From NCBI GenBank assembly GCA_002478145.1, contig DLMI01000162.1, positions 24,557 through 88,556 of the forward strand: a stretch of DNA of 64,000 bases. The letters run 5' to 3'. Below are positions 1 through 7,348 of the stretch, piece after piece. The notes beneath the pieces are model-generated. The model did no database searches and was not told the origin of the DNA. It worked only from the letters and a program-made list of their open reading frames with translations. This DNA comes from Acidobacteria bacterium UBA7540. Its GTDB lineage: Bacteria > Acidobacteriota > Terriglobia > UBA7540. How positions within the stretch are numbered: the stretch's first letter is position 1; each line of letters opens with the position of its first letter. The position numbers and the translations under genes are program-made.

Positions 1-1928
1 GCGGCTTTTTCAAGCGGGAAGGAAGACCTACGGAAAAGGAAATCCTCACCAGTCGCATGATTGACCGGCCGGTCCGCCCTCTTTTCCCCGAAGGCTTCAA
101 CGATGAGACTCAAGTGATTGCCTTGGTTCTGTCGGCGGATTCGGACAACAACCCGGACGTCATTGGGATGGTGGCCGGGGGAGCCGCCCTTTACCTTTCG
201 GATATTCCGTTTTATACGCCCGTGGGGGCGGTGCGTGTGGGGCTGGTGGATGGCCGGCTGGTGGCGAACCCCACCTACGCGGAGACCAAGTCCAGCCTGC
301 TAAATCTGGTCGTGGTGGGCACGGAGGAGGCCATCGTGATGGTGGAAGCGGGCGCCAAGGAAGTTTCTGAAGAGACGATCCTGGACGCCCTCCAGTACGG
401 TCACGGCGAAATCCGGAAAATCGTGGCCATGCAGAAAGATCTCTTCGCGAAGCTAGGCATCAAGAAGCGCGAATTTGTTACGCCAGCGGTGGATGAGGTG
501 TTTTACGGCGAAGTGGCGAGCAAGGTCGAGGAGCAGCTCCACGAGGCCATGGACACCTCGAAATACCCCAAGCAGGAGAGCCAGCGTCGAATCGTTGAAA
601 TCCGGACCAGACTGTTGGAAAGCTACCCGGAAGATGACGAAGAGAAGCGCCGCTTGGCCGCTCACTATTTCTCGCGTCTGGAAGAGCGTCTCTTCCGCAA
701 CGACGTCCTCGAAAAACGCCAGCGGCCTGATCGCCGGGCTTTCGACCAGGTGAGGGAGATCTCGAGCGAAGTGAGCATCCTGCCACGCACTCACGGTTCC
801 GCCCTCTTTACCAGAGGTGAGACACAGGCACTGGTGACCGCTACGCTGGGGACCGCCGAGGATGTGCAGAGGCTCGATGTGCTCGAAGGCGAGGCTTTCA
901 AACGTTTCATGCTCCATTACAACTTCCCACCTTTCAGTGTGGGAGAGGTGGCGTTCCTGCGCGGTCCCGGCAGGCGTGAAATCGGCCACGGGGCGCTGGC
1001 GGAGCGTGCGCTGATTGCCGTCGTCCCGGAAGAGAAGGAATTCCCCTACACGATTCGCGTGGTTTCGGACATCCTCGAATCCAATGGGTCTTCCTCGATG
1101 GCGACCGTGTGCGGCGGGACCCTCGCGCTGATGGATGCGGGCGTGCCCATCAAGGCGCCCTTGGCGGGAATTGCCATGGGGTTGGTCAAGGAAGGCGAGA
1201 ATTACGCCATCCTGACGGACATCGCCGGAAGCGAGGACCATTACGGCGACATGGACTTCAAGGTGGCGGGCAGCAAAGCCGGCATTACCGCCCTGCAAAT
1301 GGACATCAAGATCTCCGGCATCACCGCGCCGATCATGGCGGAGGCGCTGGGCCAGGCGAAGTCGGCCCGCCTGCACGTGCTGGGAAAAATGCTGGAGACG
1401 CTCTCCGAGCCCCGTAAGCAGATCTCCGAATTTGCTCCCCACATCTACACCCTGCAAATCAACCGTCAGAAGATCGGCGAACTTATCGGGCCGGGGGGCA
1501 AGGTGATTCGCGGCATTATCGAGCAGACCGGCGTGAAGATCGATGTGGAGGATGACGGCAAGGTCAACGTGGCCGCCACCGACGAAACTGCTGCCCACAA
1601 GGCCCTCAAGATGATCAAGGACCTTCTGGCCGAGGCCGAGTTGGGCAAGACCTACCTCGGGAAGGTAGTCCGGCTGGCGGACTTTGGCGCTTTCGTTGAG
1701 ATCTTCCCCGGCACCGACGGATTGCTGCACATCAGTGAAGTCGCTGAGCACCGGATCCGGGACATTCGCGATGAACTCAAGGAAGGGGACCAGTTGTTGG
1801 TTAAAGTGATTGCCATCGAGGGCAACAAGATCCGGCTGAGCCGCAAGGCGGTCCTCCGCGATCAGAAAGCCAAGGCTGCTCCGAAGCACGACCCGACCGC
1901 TCACCAGGAGCAGCAGGAAAAGAAATAA
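1..1928 (+). CDS. pnp: polynucleotide phosphorylase, 5' end outside window
   Basis: 3'-5' phosphorolytic exoribonuclease of the RNA degradation machinery (cytoplasmic). The frame is open from base 3, so the start lies before the window; the first internal Met (base 57) begins the conserved MIDRPVRPLFPEGF stretch of RNase PH domain 1, and about 50 N-terminal residues are probably missing. In order I see RNase PH domain 1, the alpha-helical linker, RNase PH domain 2 (SNGSSSMATVCGG, about base 1080), a KH domain with IGPGGKVIRGI (about 1485) and an S1 domain with GKVVRLADFGAFVEI (about 1660). The lysine-rich tail ends at 1928. All domains expected for the family are present. rpsO usually lies upstream, which cannot be checked here. 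Confidence 0.97.
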   Translation, partial: GFFKREGRPTEKEILTSRMIDRPVRPLFPEGFNDETQVIALVLSADSDNNPDVIGMVAGGAALYLSDIPFYTPVGAVRVGLVDGRLVANPTYAETKSSLLNLVVVGTEEAIVMVEAGAKEVSEETILDALQYGHGEIRKIVAMQKDLFAKLGIKKREFVTPAVDEVFYGEVASKVEEQLHEAMDTSKYPKQESQRRIVEIRTRLLESYPEDDEEKRRLAAHYFSRLEERLFRNDVLEKRQRPDRRAFDQVREISSEVSILPRTHGSALFTRGETQALVTATLGTAEDVQRLDVLEGEAFKRFMLHYNFPPFSVGEVAFLRGPGRREIGHGALAERALIAVVPEEKEFPYTIRVVSDILESNGSSSMATVCGGTLALMDAGVPIKAPLAGIAMGLVKEGENYAILTDIAGSEDHYGDMDFKVAGSKAGITALQMDIKISGITAPIMAEALGQAKSARLHVLGKMLETLSEPRKQISEFAPHIYTLQINRQKIGELIGPGGKVIRGIIEQTGVKIDVEDDGKVNVAATDETAAHKALKMIKDLLAEAELGKTYLGKVVRLADFGAFVEIFPGTDGLLHISEVAEHRIRDIRDELKEGDQLLVKVIAIEGNKIRLSRKAVLRDQKAKAAPKHDPTAHQEQQEKK

Positions 1929-1950
1929 GCCTGTGTCCGTGCCGCCCTCT

Positions 1951-2050
1951 GTCATTCTGAATCCGCCGTTCTTTGGCGGATGAAGAATCTGCTTTTTTTC
2001 GAAGCAAAGCAGACCCTTCGCCTGCCACAGAACGGCGGGCTCAGGGTGAC
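1951..2050. repeat. dispersed palindromic intergenic repeat (GTCATTCTGA family)
   Basis: The spacer after pnp opens with gtcattctgaatccgcc and closes with gcgggctcagggtgac, so the ends are diverged inverted copies. It belongs with the elements at 2974-3074, 21698-21782, 28769-28808 and 47491-47580, which share GTCATTC(C/T)GAG...GAATCT. No coding potential is apparent. Confidence 0.5.
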
Positions 2051-2209
2051 AAGGGTGTCCACGTGTCCCCGCAGCTCCAACTTCTGATTTCGGGATTAGT
2101 TTCGCTGTTCTTTGTGTCTTGCGAAGAACGTCTGCAATCATCGCTTGGCCGCAGGCCGCGCGGTTCCTCAATCCCCTGTGACGGAGCAGGGATTCCCGGA
2201 GGTGGCATC

Positions 2210-2923
2210 ATGGGTTATCTGGATAAGCTTGATCTCGACAAGAAGCTCGAGTCCAAGGAGGAGTACGCGGAGCTTTTGGAAGAGTACCAGTTGAGGCTGT
2301 TGAAACTGCAACGCAAGATTATTGAAAAAGGAATTCCGGTCTGTGTCGGTTACGAAGGAGAAGACGCGGCAGGGAAGGGAGGCAATATCAAACGCTTGAC
2401 CGAGGCCCTGGACCCACGCGGCTACGAGGTTTACCCTATCGGCCCACCCTCCCAGGAGGACAAGGCCCACCACTGGCTGCGTCGCTTTTGGCTCCGGCTA
2501 CCGCCCCGCGGCCGCATCGGGATCTTCGATCGCACTTGGTATGGCCGGGTTTTGGTCGAGCGCGTCGAGAAGTTTGCCAAGAAGGAGGAATGGCAGCGCG
2601 CTTACCGGGAGATCAATGAATTCGAGCGGACCCTGGTGGATGACGGCATGGTCCTGGTGAAGTTCTGGATTCACATTTCCAAGAAGGAACAACTCGACCG
2701 CTTCAAGAAGCGCGAAAAAGATCCCTGGAAGAATTATAAGCTGAGTCAAGAGGATTGGCGCAACCGCGAAAAGTGGGACCAGTATATTGAAGCGCTGGAA
2801 GACATGTTCGCGAAAACGGACACCGACTACGCTCCCTGGACCATCATTGAAGGCAACTGGAAGTGGTGGGCGCGCGTCAAGGCGCTGAAAACCGTCGTCA
2901 ATAAGATCGAAGCGCGGACGTGA
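2210..2923 (+). CDS. PPK2-family polyphosphate kinase
   Basis: Transfers phosphate between polyphosphate and nucleotides. The start is ATG 2210, with GGAGG a few bases upstream; the frame is open further upstream but runs into repeat sequence. The product is 237 aa, a single-domain PPK2. Walker A-like GYEGEDAAGKGG is near residue 45, the lid-region arginines lie in HHWLRRFWLRLPPRGRIG, and Walker B-like IGIFDRTWYGRVL follows, then the KFWIHISKKEQ and RFKKREKDPWKNYKLS stretches typical of PPK2. Whether it prefers ADP, AMP or GDP cannot be read from the sequence. It stands alone between two repeat-filled spacers, so it is probably transcribed independently of pnp. Confidence 0.92.
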   Translation: MGYLDKLDLDKKLESKEEYAELLEEYQLRLLKLQRKIIEKGIPVCVGYEGEDAAGKGGNIKRLTEALDPRGYEVYPIGPPSQEDKAHHWLRRFWLRLPPRGRIGIFDRTWYGRVLVERVEKFAKKEEWQRAYREINEFERTLVDDGMVLVKFWIHISKKEQLDRFKKREKDPWKNYKLSQEDWRNREKWDQYIEALEDMFAKTDTDYAPWTIIEGNWKWWARVKALKTVVNKIEART

Positions 2924-2973
2924 ACGCGAAGGCGAACGCTCTAGCGGCGAACACGCTGGAACCATCCCTGGAT

Positions 2974-3074
2974 GTCATTCCGAGCGCAGCGAGGAATCTC
3001 GCTCTGGACTTGGGACTCGGTGGAACAAAGAACAGGGCGAGATTCCTCTCCCGCGACTGCGGGATCGGAATGAC
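2974..3074. repeat. dispersed palindromic repeat (GTCATTCCGAGCGCAGCGAG family)
   Basis: The left end reads gtcattccgagcgcagcgag and the right end closes with cgggatcggaatgac, with gaatctcgct and gcgagattcc inside as a second inverted pair. It lies in the spacer between the PPK2 gene and kdsD and could form a long hairpin in a transcript. Confidence 0.7.
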
Positions 3075-3123
3075 ACCGTGACAGGCAGCTTATGTTATTA
3101 TCCACCGTTCGAGTGAAACGGCG

Positions 3124-4083
3124 ATGAGTCTGGATACGGCGCGCAGGGTTCTGGAAATCGAGGCGAAGACCTTGAGCGAACTGGTGGAGCGCCTCGATCA
3201 GAGCTTTGTGCGGGCGGTGGAAATCCTCTATGCCTGTCGGGGGAGGGTTGTGGTCACCGGCATGGGGAAGTCCGGCCTGATTGGGCAGAAGATTTCCGCC
3301 ACGCTTTCGAGCACCGGCACGCCCTCGTTCTTCTTGCATCCCTCGGAAGCCTTGCACGGTGACCTTGGACGCCTGGTCCGCCACGACGTGCTGGTAGCGC
3401 TGTGCTACAGCGGTGAGACCGTGGAACTGCTGCGGCTGCTCGAAACCGTCAAACGTTTGGCTATCCCGCTCATCTCACTGACGGGCAATCTGACTTCGAC
3501 ACTGGCACAGGCAAGCGAGGCGGTGATCGACGTGGGAATTCGGCAGGAAGCGTGCCCGCTGGGACTGGCGCCCACCGCCTCGACCACCGCCATGCTGGCC
3601 ATGGGCGATGCGCTGGCCATGGCGCTGCTCGAGAAGCGGGGTTTCGATGAAGCGGATTACGCCGCACTCCACCCGGGCGGTGACCTCGGAGTTAAGCTGC
3701 GCCGCGTCGAGAGCGTTATGCACACGGGGGATCAACTTCCCCGCGTAGGCCCCCACACCCCCATGCCGGACGTGATCTATGAAATGAGCAAGAAGGGTTT
3801 GGGGCACACTGCGGTCACCGGCGAATCTGACCGCTTGCTGGGAATCATCTCGGATGGCGACCTGCGACGATTGTTTCAGCGGGAAGGGAATCGAGCTCTG
3901 GATTTGAAAGCCGCGGACGCCATGACACGAAATCCAGTGACTATTGGCCGGCAAGAGTTGGCGACCAAAGCCCTGAATTTCATGGAGACTCGGAAAATTA
4001 CCTCCCTCCTCGTCGTGGACGCGCAAGGCAAGCTGGAGGGCGTAGTCCATATCCACGACCTCTGGACAACACAGATGTTTTGA
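3124..4083 (+). CDS. kdsD: D-arabinose 5-phosphate isomerase (KpsF/GutQ family)
   Basis: Converts ribulose 5-phosphate to arabinose 5-phosphate, the first committed step toward Kdo for lipopolysaccharide (cytoplasm). The 319-aa length is normal. An N-terminal SIS sugar-isomerase domain (about residues 35-170) carries VVTGMGKSGLIGQKIS and ALCYSGETVE, followed by the conserved HPGGDLG segment, and two CBS domains follow (about 195-250 and 260-315). The Kdo-8-phosphate phosphatase gene lies about 0.7 kb downstream on the same strand, supporting a Kdo role; a toxin-antitoxin pair sits between them. No strong ribosome-binding site is seen before the ATG. Confidence 0.93.
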   Translation: MSLDTARRVLEIEAKTLSELVERLDQSFVRAVEILYACRGRVVVTGMGKSGLIGQKISATLSSTGTPSFFLHPSEALHGDLGRLVRHDVLVALCYSGETVELLRLLETVKRLAIPLISLTGNLTSTLAQASEAVIDVGIRQEACPLGLAPTASTTAMLAMGDALAMALLEKRGFDEADYAALHPGGDLGVKLRRVESVMHTGDQLPRVGPHTPMPDVIYEMSKKGLGHTAVTGESDRLLGIISDGDLRRLFQREGNRALDLKAADAMTRNPVTIGRQELATKALNFMETRKITSLLVVDAQGKLEGVVHIHDLWTTQMF

Positions 4084-4137
4084 GGACAAACGTACCTTTG
4101 AAAATCCTCTCAACGGAGGGAGCAGAGGAGGAATGCA

Positions 4138-4374
4138 ATGGGTGGAACGATACGAGCGCGCGTGAAAGGAGGGGTTCTGGAGCTCCTCGAAACCACCGAC
4201 CTGCCGGAGGGAAAGGAAGTCTTGATTACCGTTATCGGCGTCGCGGAGGACCCGGACGACGAGGCTTTTCTCCGCTCGGCGGGAAGTTGGAAAGGCCTCA
4301 TTGATGCCGAGAAGTTTATCCGCGACGTTTACGAGGACCGCTTACTCAACACCAGAGAGGAGCCAAAGCCATGA
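4138..4374 (+). CDS. DUF104/AF2212-like antitoxin
   Basis: 78-aa protein with a strong GAGGAGG ribosome-binding site before ATG 4138. The N-terminal half (IRARVKGGVLELLE, then LPEGKEVLITV) matches the short beta-rich antitoxins of the DUF104/AF2212 type, and the C-terminal half (DDEAFLRSAGSWKGL) is the toxin-wrapping tail seen in partners of PIN toxins. Its last codons overlap the start of the PIN gene by 4 bp (ATGA), the usual coupling of antitoxin first, toxin second. It probably neutralises that toxin and autoregulates the pair. Confidence 0.72.
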   Translation: MGGTIRARVKGGVLELLETTDLPEGKEVLITVIGVAEDPDDEAFLRSAGSWKGLIDAEKFIRDVYEDRLLNTREEPKP

Positions 4375-4769
4375 CGCTTTCCTATCTGGTAGACACCGAC
4401 TGGGCCGTCCATTGGCTACACGGCAATGAACGAATTCGACAGCGCATGGAGGAATTGCGGGGGCAAGGGCTCGCGCTCTCGGCCGTCTCGCTCGCCGAAC
4501 TGTGGGAAGGAGTACACTACTCCCGCGATCCGCTGCAAAGCGAACATGGTCTGAACGATTTCTTGAGGCGCGTTTCCTTTGTCAGCATCGTTGAAGAAAC
4601 GTGCAAGCTTTTCGGGAAAGAGCGGGGTCGCTTGCGCGCAGCGGGAAAACGCGTCGCCGACTTCGATCTCATCATCGGCGTGACGGCCCGCCAGCACGAG
4701 CTTACCCTTCTCACCAATAACCGACGCCACTTCGAAAACATCGAAGGTCTGCGGATCGAAAGCGCCTGA
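4371..4769 (+). CDS. VapC-like PIN-domain ribonuclease toxin
   Basis: 132-aa PIN-domain protein, full length for the family. Acidic residues expected of the active site are visible: D8 in SYLVDTDWAVHWL, the glutamate of SLAELWEGVHY (about residue 43), and the C-terminal acidic pair in RVADFDLIIGVTA (about 103-108), followed by LTLLTNNRRHFENI typical of VapC ends. VapC toxins cleave RNA, commonly tRNA, when freed from the antitoxin. It is translated together with the upstream antitoxin through a 4-bp overlap. The pair is inserted between two Kdo biosynthesis genes. Confidence 0.85.
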   Translation: MTLSYLVDTDWAVHWLHGNERIRQRMEELRGQGLALSAVSLAELWEGVHYSRDPLQSEHGLNDFLRRVSFVSIVEETCKLFGKERGRLRAAGKRVADFDLIIGVTARQHELTLLTNNRRHFENIEGLRIESA

Positions 4770-4823
4770 GAATCCGGGAAAGCTTCTCTTAACCATCGGA
4801 CTCCAAATCACTCGAGGACCAAC

Positions 4824-5372
4824 ATGCCCTTGATTTCCAAACAACTCCAAGCGCGCGCCCGCAAGATCAAGCTCCTGCTCATGGACGTTGACGGCGTCTT
4901 GACGGATGGACGCTTCTTTTACGTTCCACGCCCGGGCAGTGGGCTGGTTGAAACCAAGGCGTTCCACTCTCGCGACGGCCTGGGCTTTCGCATCGCCCAC
5001 CAAGCCGGGCTCAGGACGGGCTTCATCACGGGCCGCAGTTCACCCGCCGTCGAATACCGGGCGAAGGAATTGGGTGTTCATTTCCTAAAGCCGAATGCCC
5101 GGGAAAAGCTTGCGCCTTACCAGGAGATCCTTCAGGAGGCACGCCTGAAAGATGAGGAAGTGTGCTTTGTGGGCGACGACGTCGTGGACCTGCCTGTACT
5201 GACTCGCGTTGGGTTGGCGGTCGGTGTGGCCGGCGGACACAAGCTCCTGCGCCGCCACGTTCATTATATGACCCGGCAGCCGGGAGGCAAGGGCGCCGTG
5301 CGCGAGGTTATCGAGCTGATTCTCTCCGCCCAGGGCAAGTGGGATGCCGTCCTCGAACACTACCTGCGATGA
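4824..5372 (+). CDS. kdsC: 3-deoxy-D-manno-octulosonate 8-phosphate phosphatase
   Basis: Hydrolyses Kdo-8-phosphate to Kdo for LPS inner core synthesis. The 182-aa HAD-superfamily (type C0, KrsC-like) protein has the nucleophile motif LLLMDVDGVLTDG (about residue 20), motif II FITGRSS (about 72), the lysine region KPNAREKL and the acidic motif CFVGDDVVDLPVL (about 113). The start ATG 4824 follows cgaggacc. It lacks any extra domain, so it depends on tetramerisation as in the family. Together with kdsD upstream it gives two of the four Kdo steps. Confidence 0.92.
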   Translation: MPLISKQLQARARKIKLLLMDVDGVLTDGRFFYVPRPGSGLVETKAFHSRDGLGFRIAHQAGLRTGFITGRSSPAVEYRAKELGVHFLKPNAREKLAPYQEILQEARLKDEEVCFVGDDVVDLPVLTRVGLAVGVAGGHKLLRRHVHYMTRQPGGKGAVREVIELILSAQGKWDAVLEHYLR

Positions 5373-5509
5373 TGAGCGGGTGTCAGGCGCCAGTTGGCAT
5401 GTCCTCACACACTGACGCCCCTGGGGCCGTATCTCGGCGATGGCTCTTCATGGAAGCCCAGTCTGTTCCGCCGCGAGAACCTTGGCGCAGTGGGGAAGCT
5501 CGAACGGGC

Positions 5510-6028
5510 CTATTGCATGATCACGCCGCAGGCAATCCGAGCCCCCGCGTTGCCGGCGGGGTCGGTCTTCCCGTCGTCGGGTTTCTCGTGGATAACAAGG
5601 GACGTGCCACCCTCGTGAAATAGCGACTTCGGCCCCTCTCCAAGCGTTACCCCGGGAACCACAATTTTAATGTTTACGTCTCCGCCCGGACCCACGTCCA
5701 GGTTTTGCAGATCGCCCAGGTGATGGCCTAGCGGATTGTCCCAACCGTGTTGCTTGCCCTCAGGATTGAAGTGAGGGCCGGCCGATTTAAAATCGGGCGC
5801 TTCACACCTCCCCACCGCATGAATGTGGAAGCCGTGAAGTCCGGGTGAAAGATTAGAGACCTTCAGGTCCAGTTGAACGCCATTGGATTTCTCGCTGAAT
5901 GTTGCTGTGCCAACGGGCGCGCCTTTAGCATTGAGCAGGTTTGCCTTAGCCTTTTTTGCAGCTTGCACCGAGATTGGACATGCGATGAGATAGAGGATTC
6001 CGAAAAGAAGCAGCAGTCTCTTTATCAT
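5510..6028 (-). CDS. sodC: exported Cu/Zn superoxide dismutase
   Basis: Dismutates superoxide in the periplasm. An ATG start at 6028 is preceded by AGGAGG at good spacing; an upstream TTG (6046) would lengthen it needlessly. The first 22 residues (MIKRLLLLFGILYLIACPIS...) are a signal peptide, possibly a lipoprotein-like one with Cys at 17. Metal ligands are all visible: HIH in GFHIHAVGRC, H in GPHFNP, H in KQHG, H and D in GHHLGDL, and the final copper H in LVIHEKPDD. The disulfide cysteines are in GRCEAP and ARIACGVI. The protein is 172 aa, a normal length. It is convergent with kdsC and is probably monocistronic. Confidence 0.95.
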   Translation of the reverse strand: MIKRLLLLFGILYLIACPISVQAAKKAKANLLNAKGAPVGTATFSEKSNGVQLDLKVSNLSPGLHGFHIHAVGRCEAPDFKSAGPHFNPEGKQHGWDNPLGHHLGDLQNLDVGPGGDVNIKIVVPGVTLGEGPKSLFHEGGTSLVIHEKPDDGKTDPAGNAGARIACGVIMQ

Positions 6029-6107
6029 TGAATTTCCTCCTGCCAAGTTTCATTGCTATGGGTCGCAGTCTGCACGCTTATATTACCATGCTAATGGAGA
6101 TGCAATC

Positions 6108-6497
6108 TTATTCCGCAGTGCGCCCTGCCGTGCCGGTTCCCGAAAACCGTTGCAGGAGACTCGGCAATTGGCTGACAAAGGCGGAGCGCGCCAGCACGAG
6201 ATCGCATCCGGCGTCACGCGCCGCCGCGATGAGGTCGTTTTGAACGTGAGAGACAAAGCCAATGGCTGCGATCTCTTTTGTTTTCAAGTCAGACTTGAGG
6301 GTGCGCAGGACTTCCAAGGCCTTGCCTGACCGATGGTTTAGATCGATGAGGAGGGCGTTCGGAACATCCTGGATGGCCAGGCCGGGCAGGTCCGCAGGCT
6401 GAGCGGATTTCACCGCGACCCCGACATGCTGGGCAGTCTGCTGGATTTTGGACAGGAAAAGCAGGTCGTCCACCACGGCCAGAATCGTTGAAGGCAC
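6108..6497 (-). CDS. stand-alone response-regulator receiver-like protein
   Basis: About 129 aa, a single domain with the receiver pattern: hydrophobic strand then acidic pair (ILAVVDDLLFLSKI), a candidate phospho-acceptor Asp in NALLIDLNHRSGKAL, and a switch-region strand (IAAIGFVSHV). No output domain follows. The canonical lysine is not obvious, so it may be a pseudo-receiver. The start is uncertain: GTG 6497 is chosen because further upstream the frame translates the GATCGGGA repeat array (6518-6596), which is unlikely to be protein. GGAGG lies directly against this GTG, closer than usual, so a start slightly downstream is possible. Confidence 0.6.
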   Translation of the reverse strand: MPSTILAVVDDLLFLSKIQQTAQHVGVAVKSAQPADLPGLAIQDVPNALLIDLNHRSGKALEVLRTLKSDLKTKEIAAIGFVSHVQNDLIAAARDAGCDLVLARSAFVSQLPSLLQRFSGTGTAGRTAE

Positions 6498-6517
6498 CCT
6501 CCGTGAGCGGCGGTCTT

Positions 6518-6596
6518 GATAATCGGGAGATCGGATGATCGGGAGATCGGGTGAACAACAGGGCTGTTCTCCCGATCTCCAGATCGCCCGATCATG
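6518..6596. repeat. octamer array GATCGGGA, inverted
   Basis: Left arm: 8-bp units gatcggga/gatcggat/gatcgggt; right arm: the complement (cccgatctccagatcgcccg). This is the first of five such inverted octamer arrays in the window (others at 23045-23187, 23555-23665, 24363-24545, 25396-25501). Confidence 0.8.
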
Positions 6597-6662
6597 GTAA
6601 CTAAGGAATATAACCACGGTCAACTTTTCCTGACTCCTGCATTTCGGTCGCGAAAAAGGCGC

Positions 6663-6691
6663 TTGACAGGCTATGCTTAATATGATAGCCT
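6663..6691 (+). promoter_or_regulatory. TTGACA hexamer overlapping a 7-bp inverted repeat
   Basis: TTGACA (6663-6668) is followed by the inverted repeat AGGCTAT-10 bp-ATAGCCT (6668-6691), as for an operator over a promoter. A matching -10 box at normal spacing is weak (TAGCCT), so promoter function is uncertain. The orientation would drive the 6.8-7.3 kb spacer. Confidence 0.35.
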
Positions 6692-6834
6692 AGGAAAGGA
6701 TGCTTGGCTGTTCTGCCATGACCGTACGGAGCTTACTGTGGTCCCTCCCATGCTCGTTTTCAAACGGACAGTATGTCATTGCCTACCCGTACGATCTAAC
6801 CGTAGTAACTTTAAAAAATGAACGAGCGACGAGG

Positions 6835-6948
6835 GAATGTCTATGAAAACAAAGGGCCGCTGTGGAAAACTCGAGACGGAAGCCGGAATGTGTATGAAAA
6901 CGAAGGTACTTAGCCCTCAAAAGCGGGAATGTTGTTGAAAACGCTGGT
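6835..6948 (+). repeat. three spaced direct repeats, GAATGTNTATGAAAAC
   Basis: Copies start at 6835, 6886 and 6927 (gaatgtctatgaaaacaaag, gaatgtgtatgaaaacgaag, gaatgttgttgaaaacgctg). The spacing (51 and 41 bp) is irregular and the spacers differ in length. They are not part of a recognised gene; two short reading frames run across them. Confidence 0.6.
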
Positions 6949-7348
6949 AGTTAGTAGGTGGCACGTAGGGAAGAGCCAGAGGCTGCGGGTCCGAGTCGAA
7001 ATATCCGGAATCATCCCTAAGCTGTGTCACGATTGGGCACAATTTCCCACTTTTCGGACTTGGAGGTGTTGCAAATGCCACATCATCGAGCCTGGCGGCA
7101 CGTGTTTTGGGAATTTGCCTCCTGAGCCTGCAAAAAGGCCAAGGTCTTAGGTTGCGAAATGCAACACAAACTAATCCCTCGCTGACCATCGGCTGGCAAA
7201 AGAATTGCTCGCCTGAACATCCGTGGGGTTTGAGCAAGCGCAAAATTTGGCCATGCTGCTCTGTACTCCAGGCATCAGGGATTCAAGAGTGAAATCCGAC
7301 ACCGATTGATGGAGGGTTATCCTGAACGCAGAGAAAACGAAGCAAACG

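Larger units (their letters stand above)
6624..7348. other. long non-coding spacer before the reductase gene
   Basis: No convincing gene. It holds a TTGACA hexamer at 6663-6668 overlapping a perfect 7-bp inverted repeat (6668-6691), three direct repeats at 6835-6948, and a small GTTGC-GAAAT-GCAAC palindrome near 7149. Short frames inside encode peptides of about 30 residues only. The end of the spacer carries GGAGGG (7311-7316), which may serve the reductase gene. Confidence 0.5.

Noticed and set aside
453..2171. 572-codon antisense frame over pnp
   Set aside because: Mirror of a strongly conserved gene; no domain and no ribosome-binding site.
6835..6948. CRISPR-like array
   Set aside because: Only three imperfect repeats with 19- and 29-bp spacers of unequal length; no Cas genes and no leader.
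7085..7115. Sigma-54 promoter candidate cggcacgtgttttggg
   Set aside because: The -12 element is TTGG rather than TTGC, and the spacing is approximate; too weak to claim.
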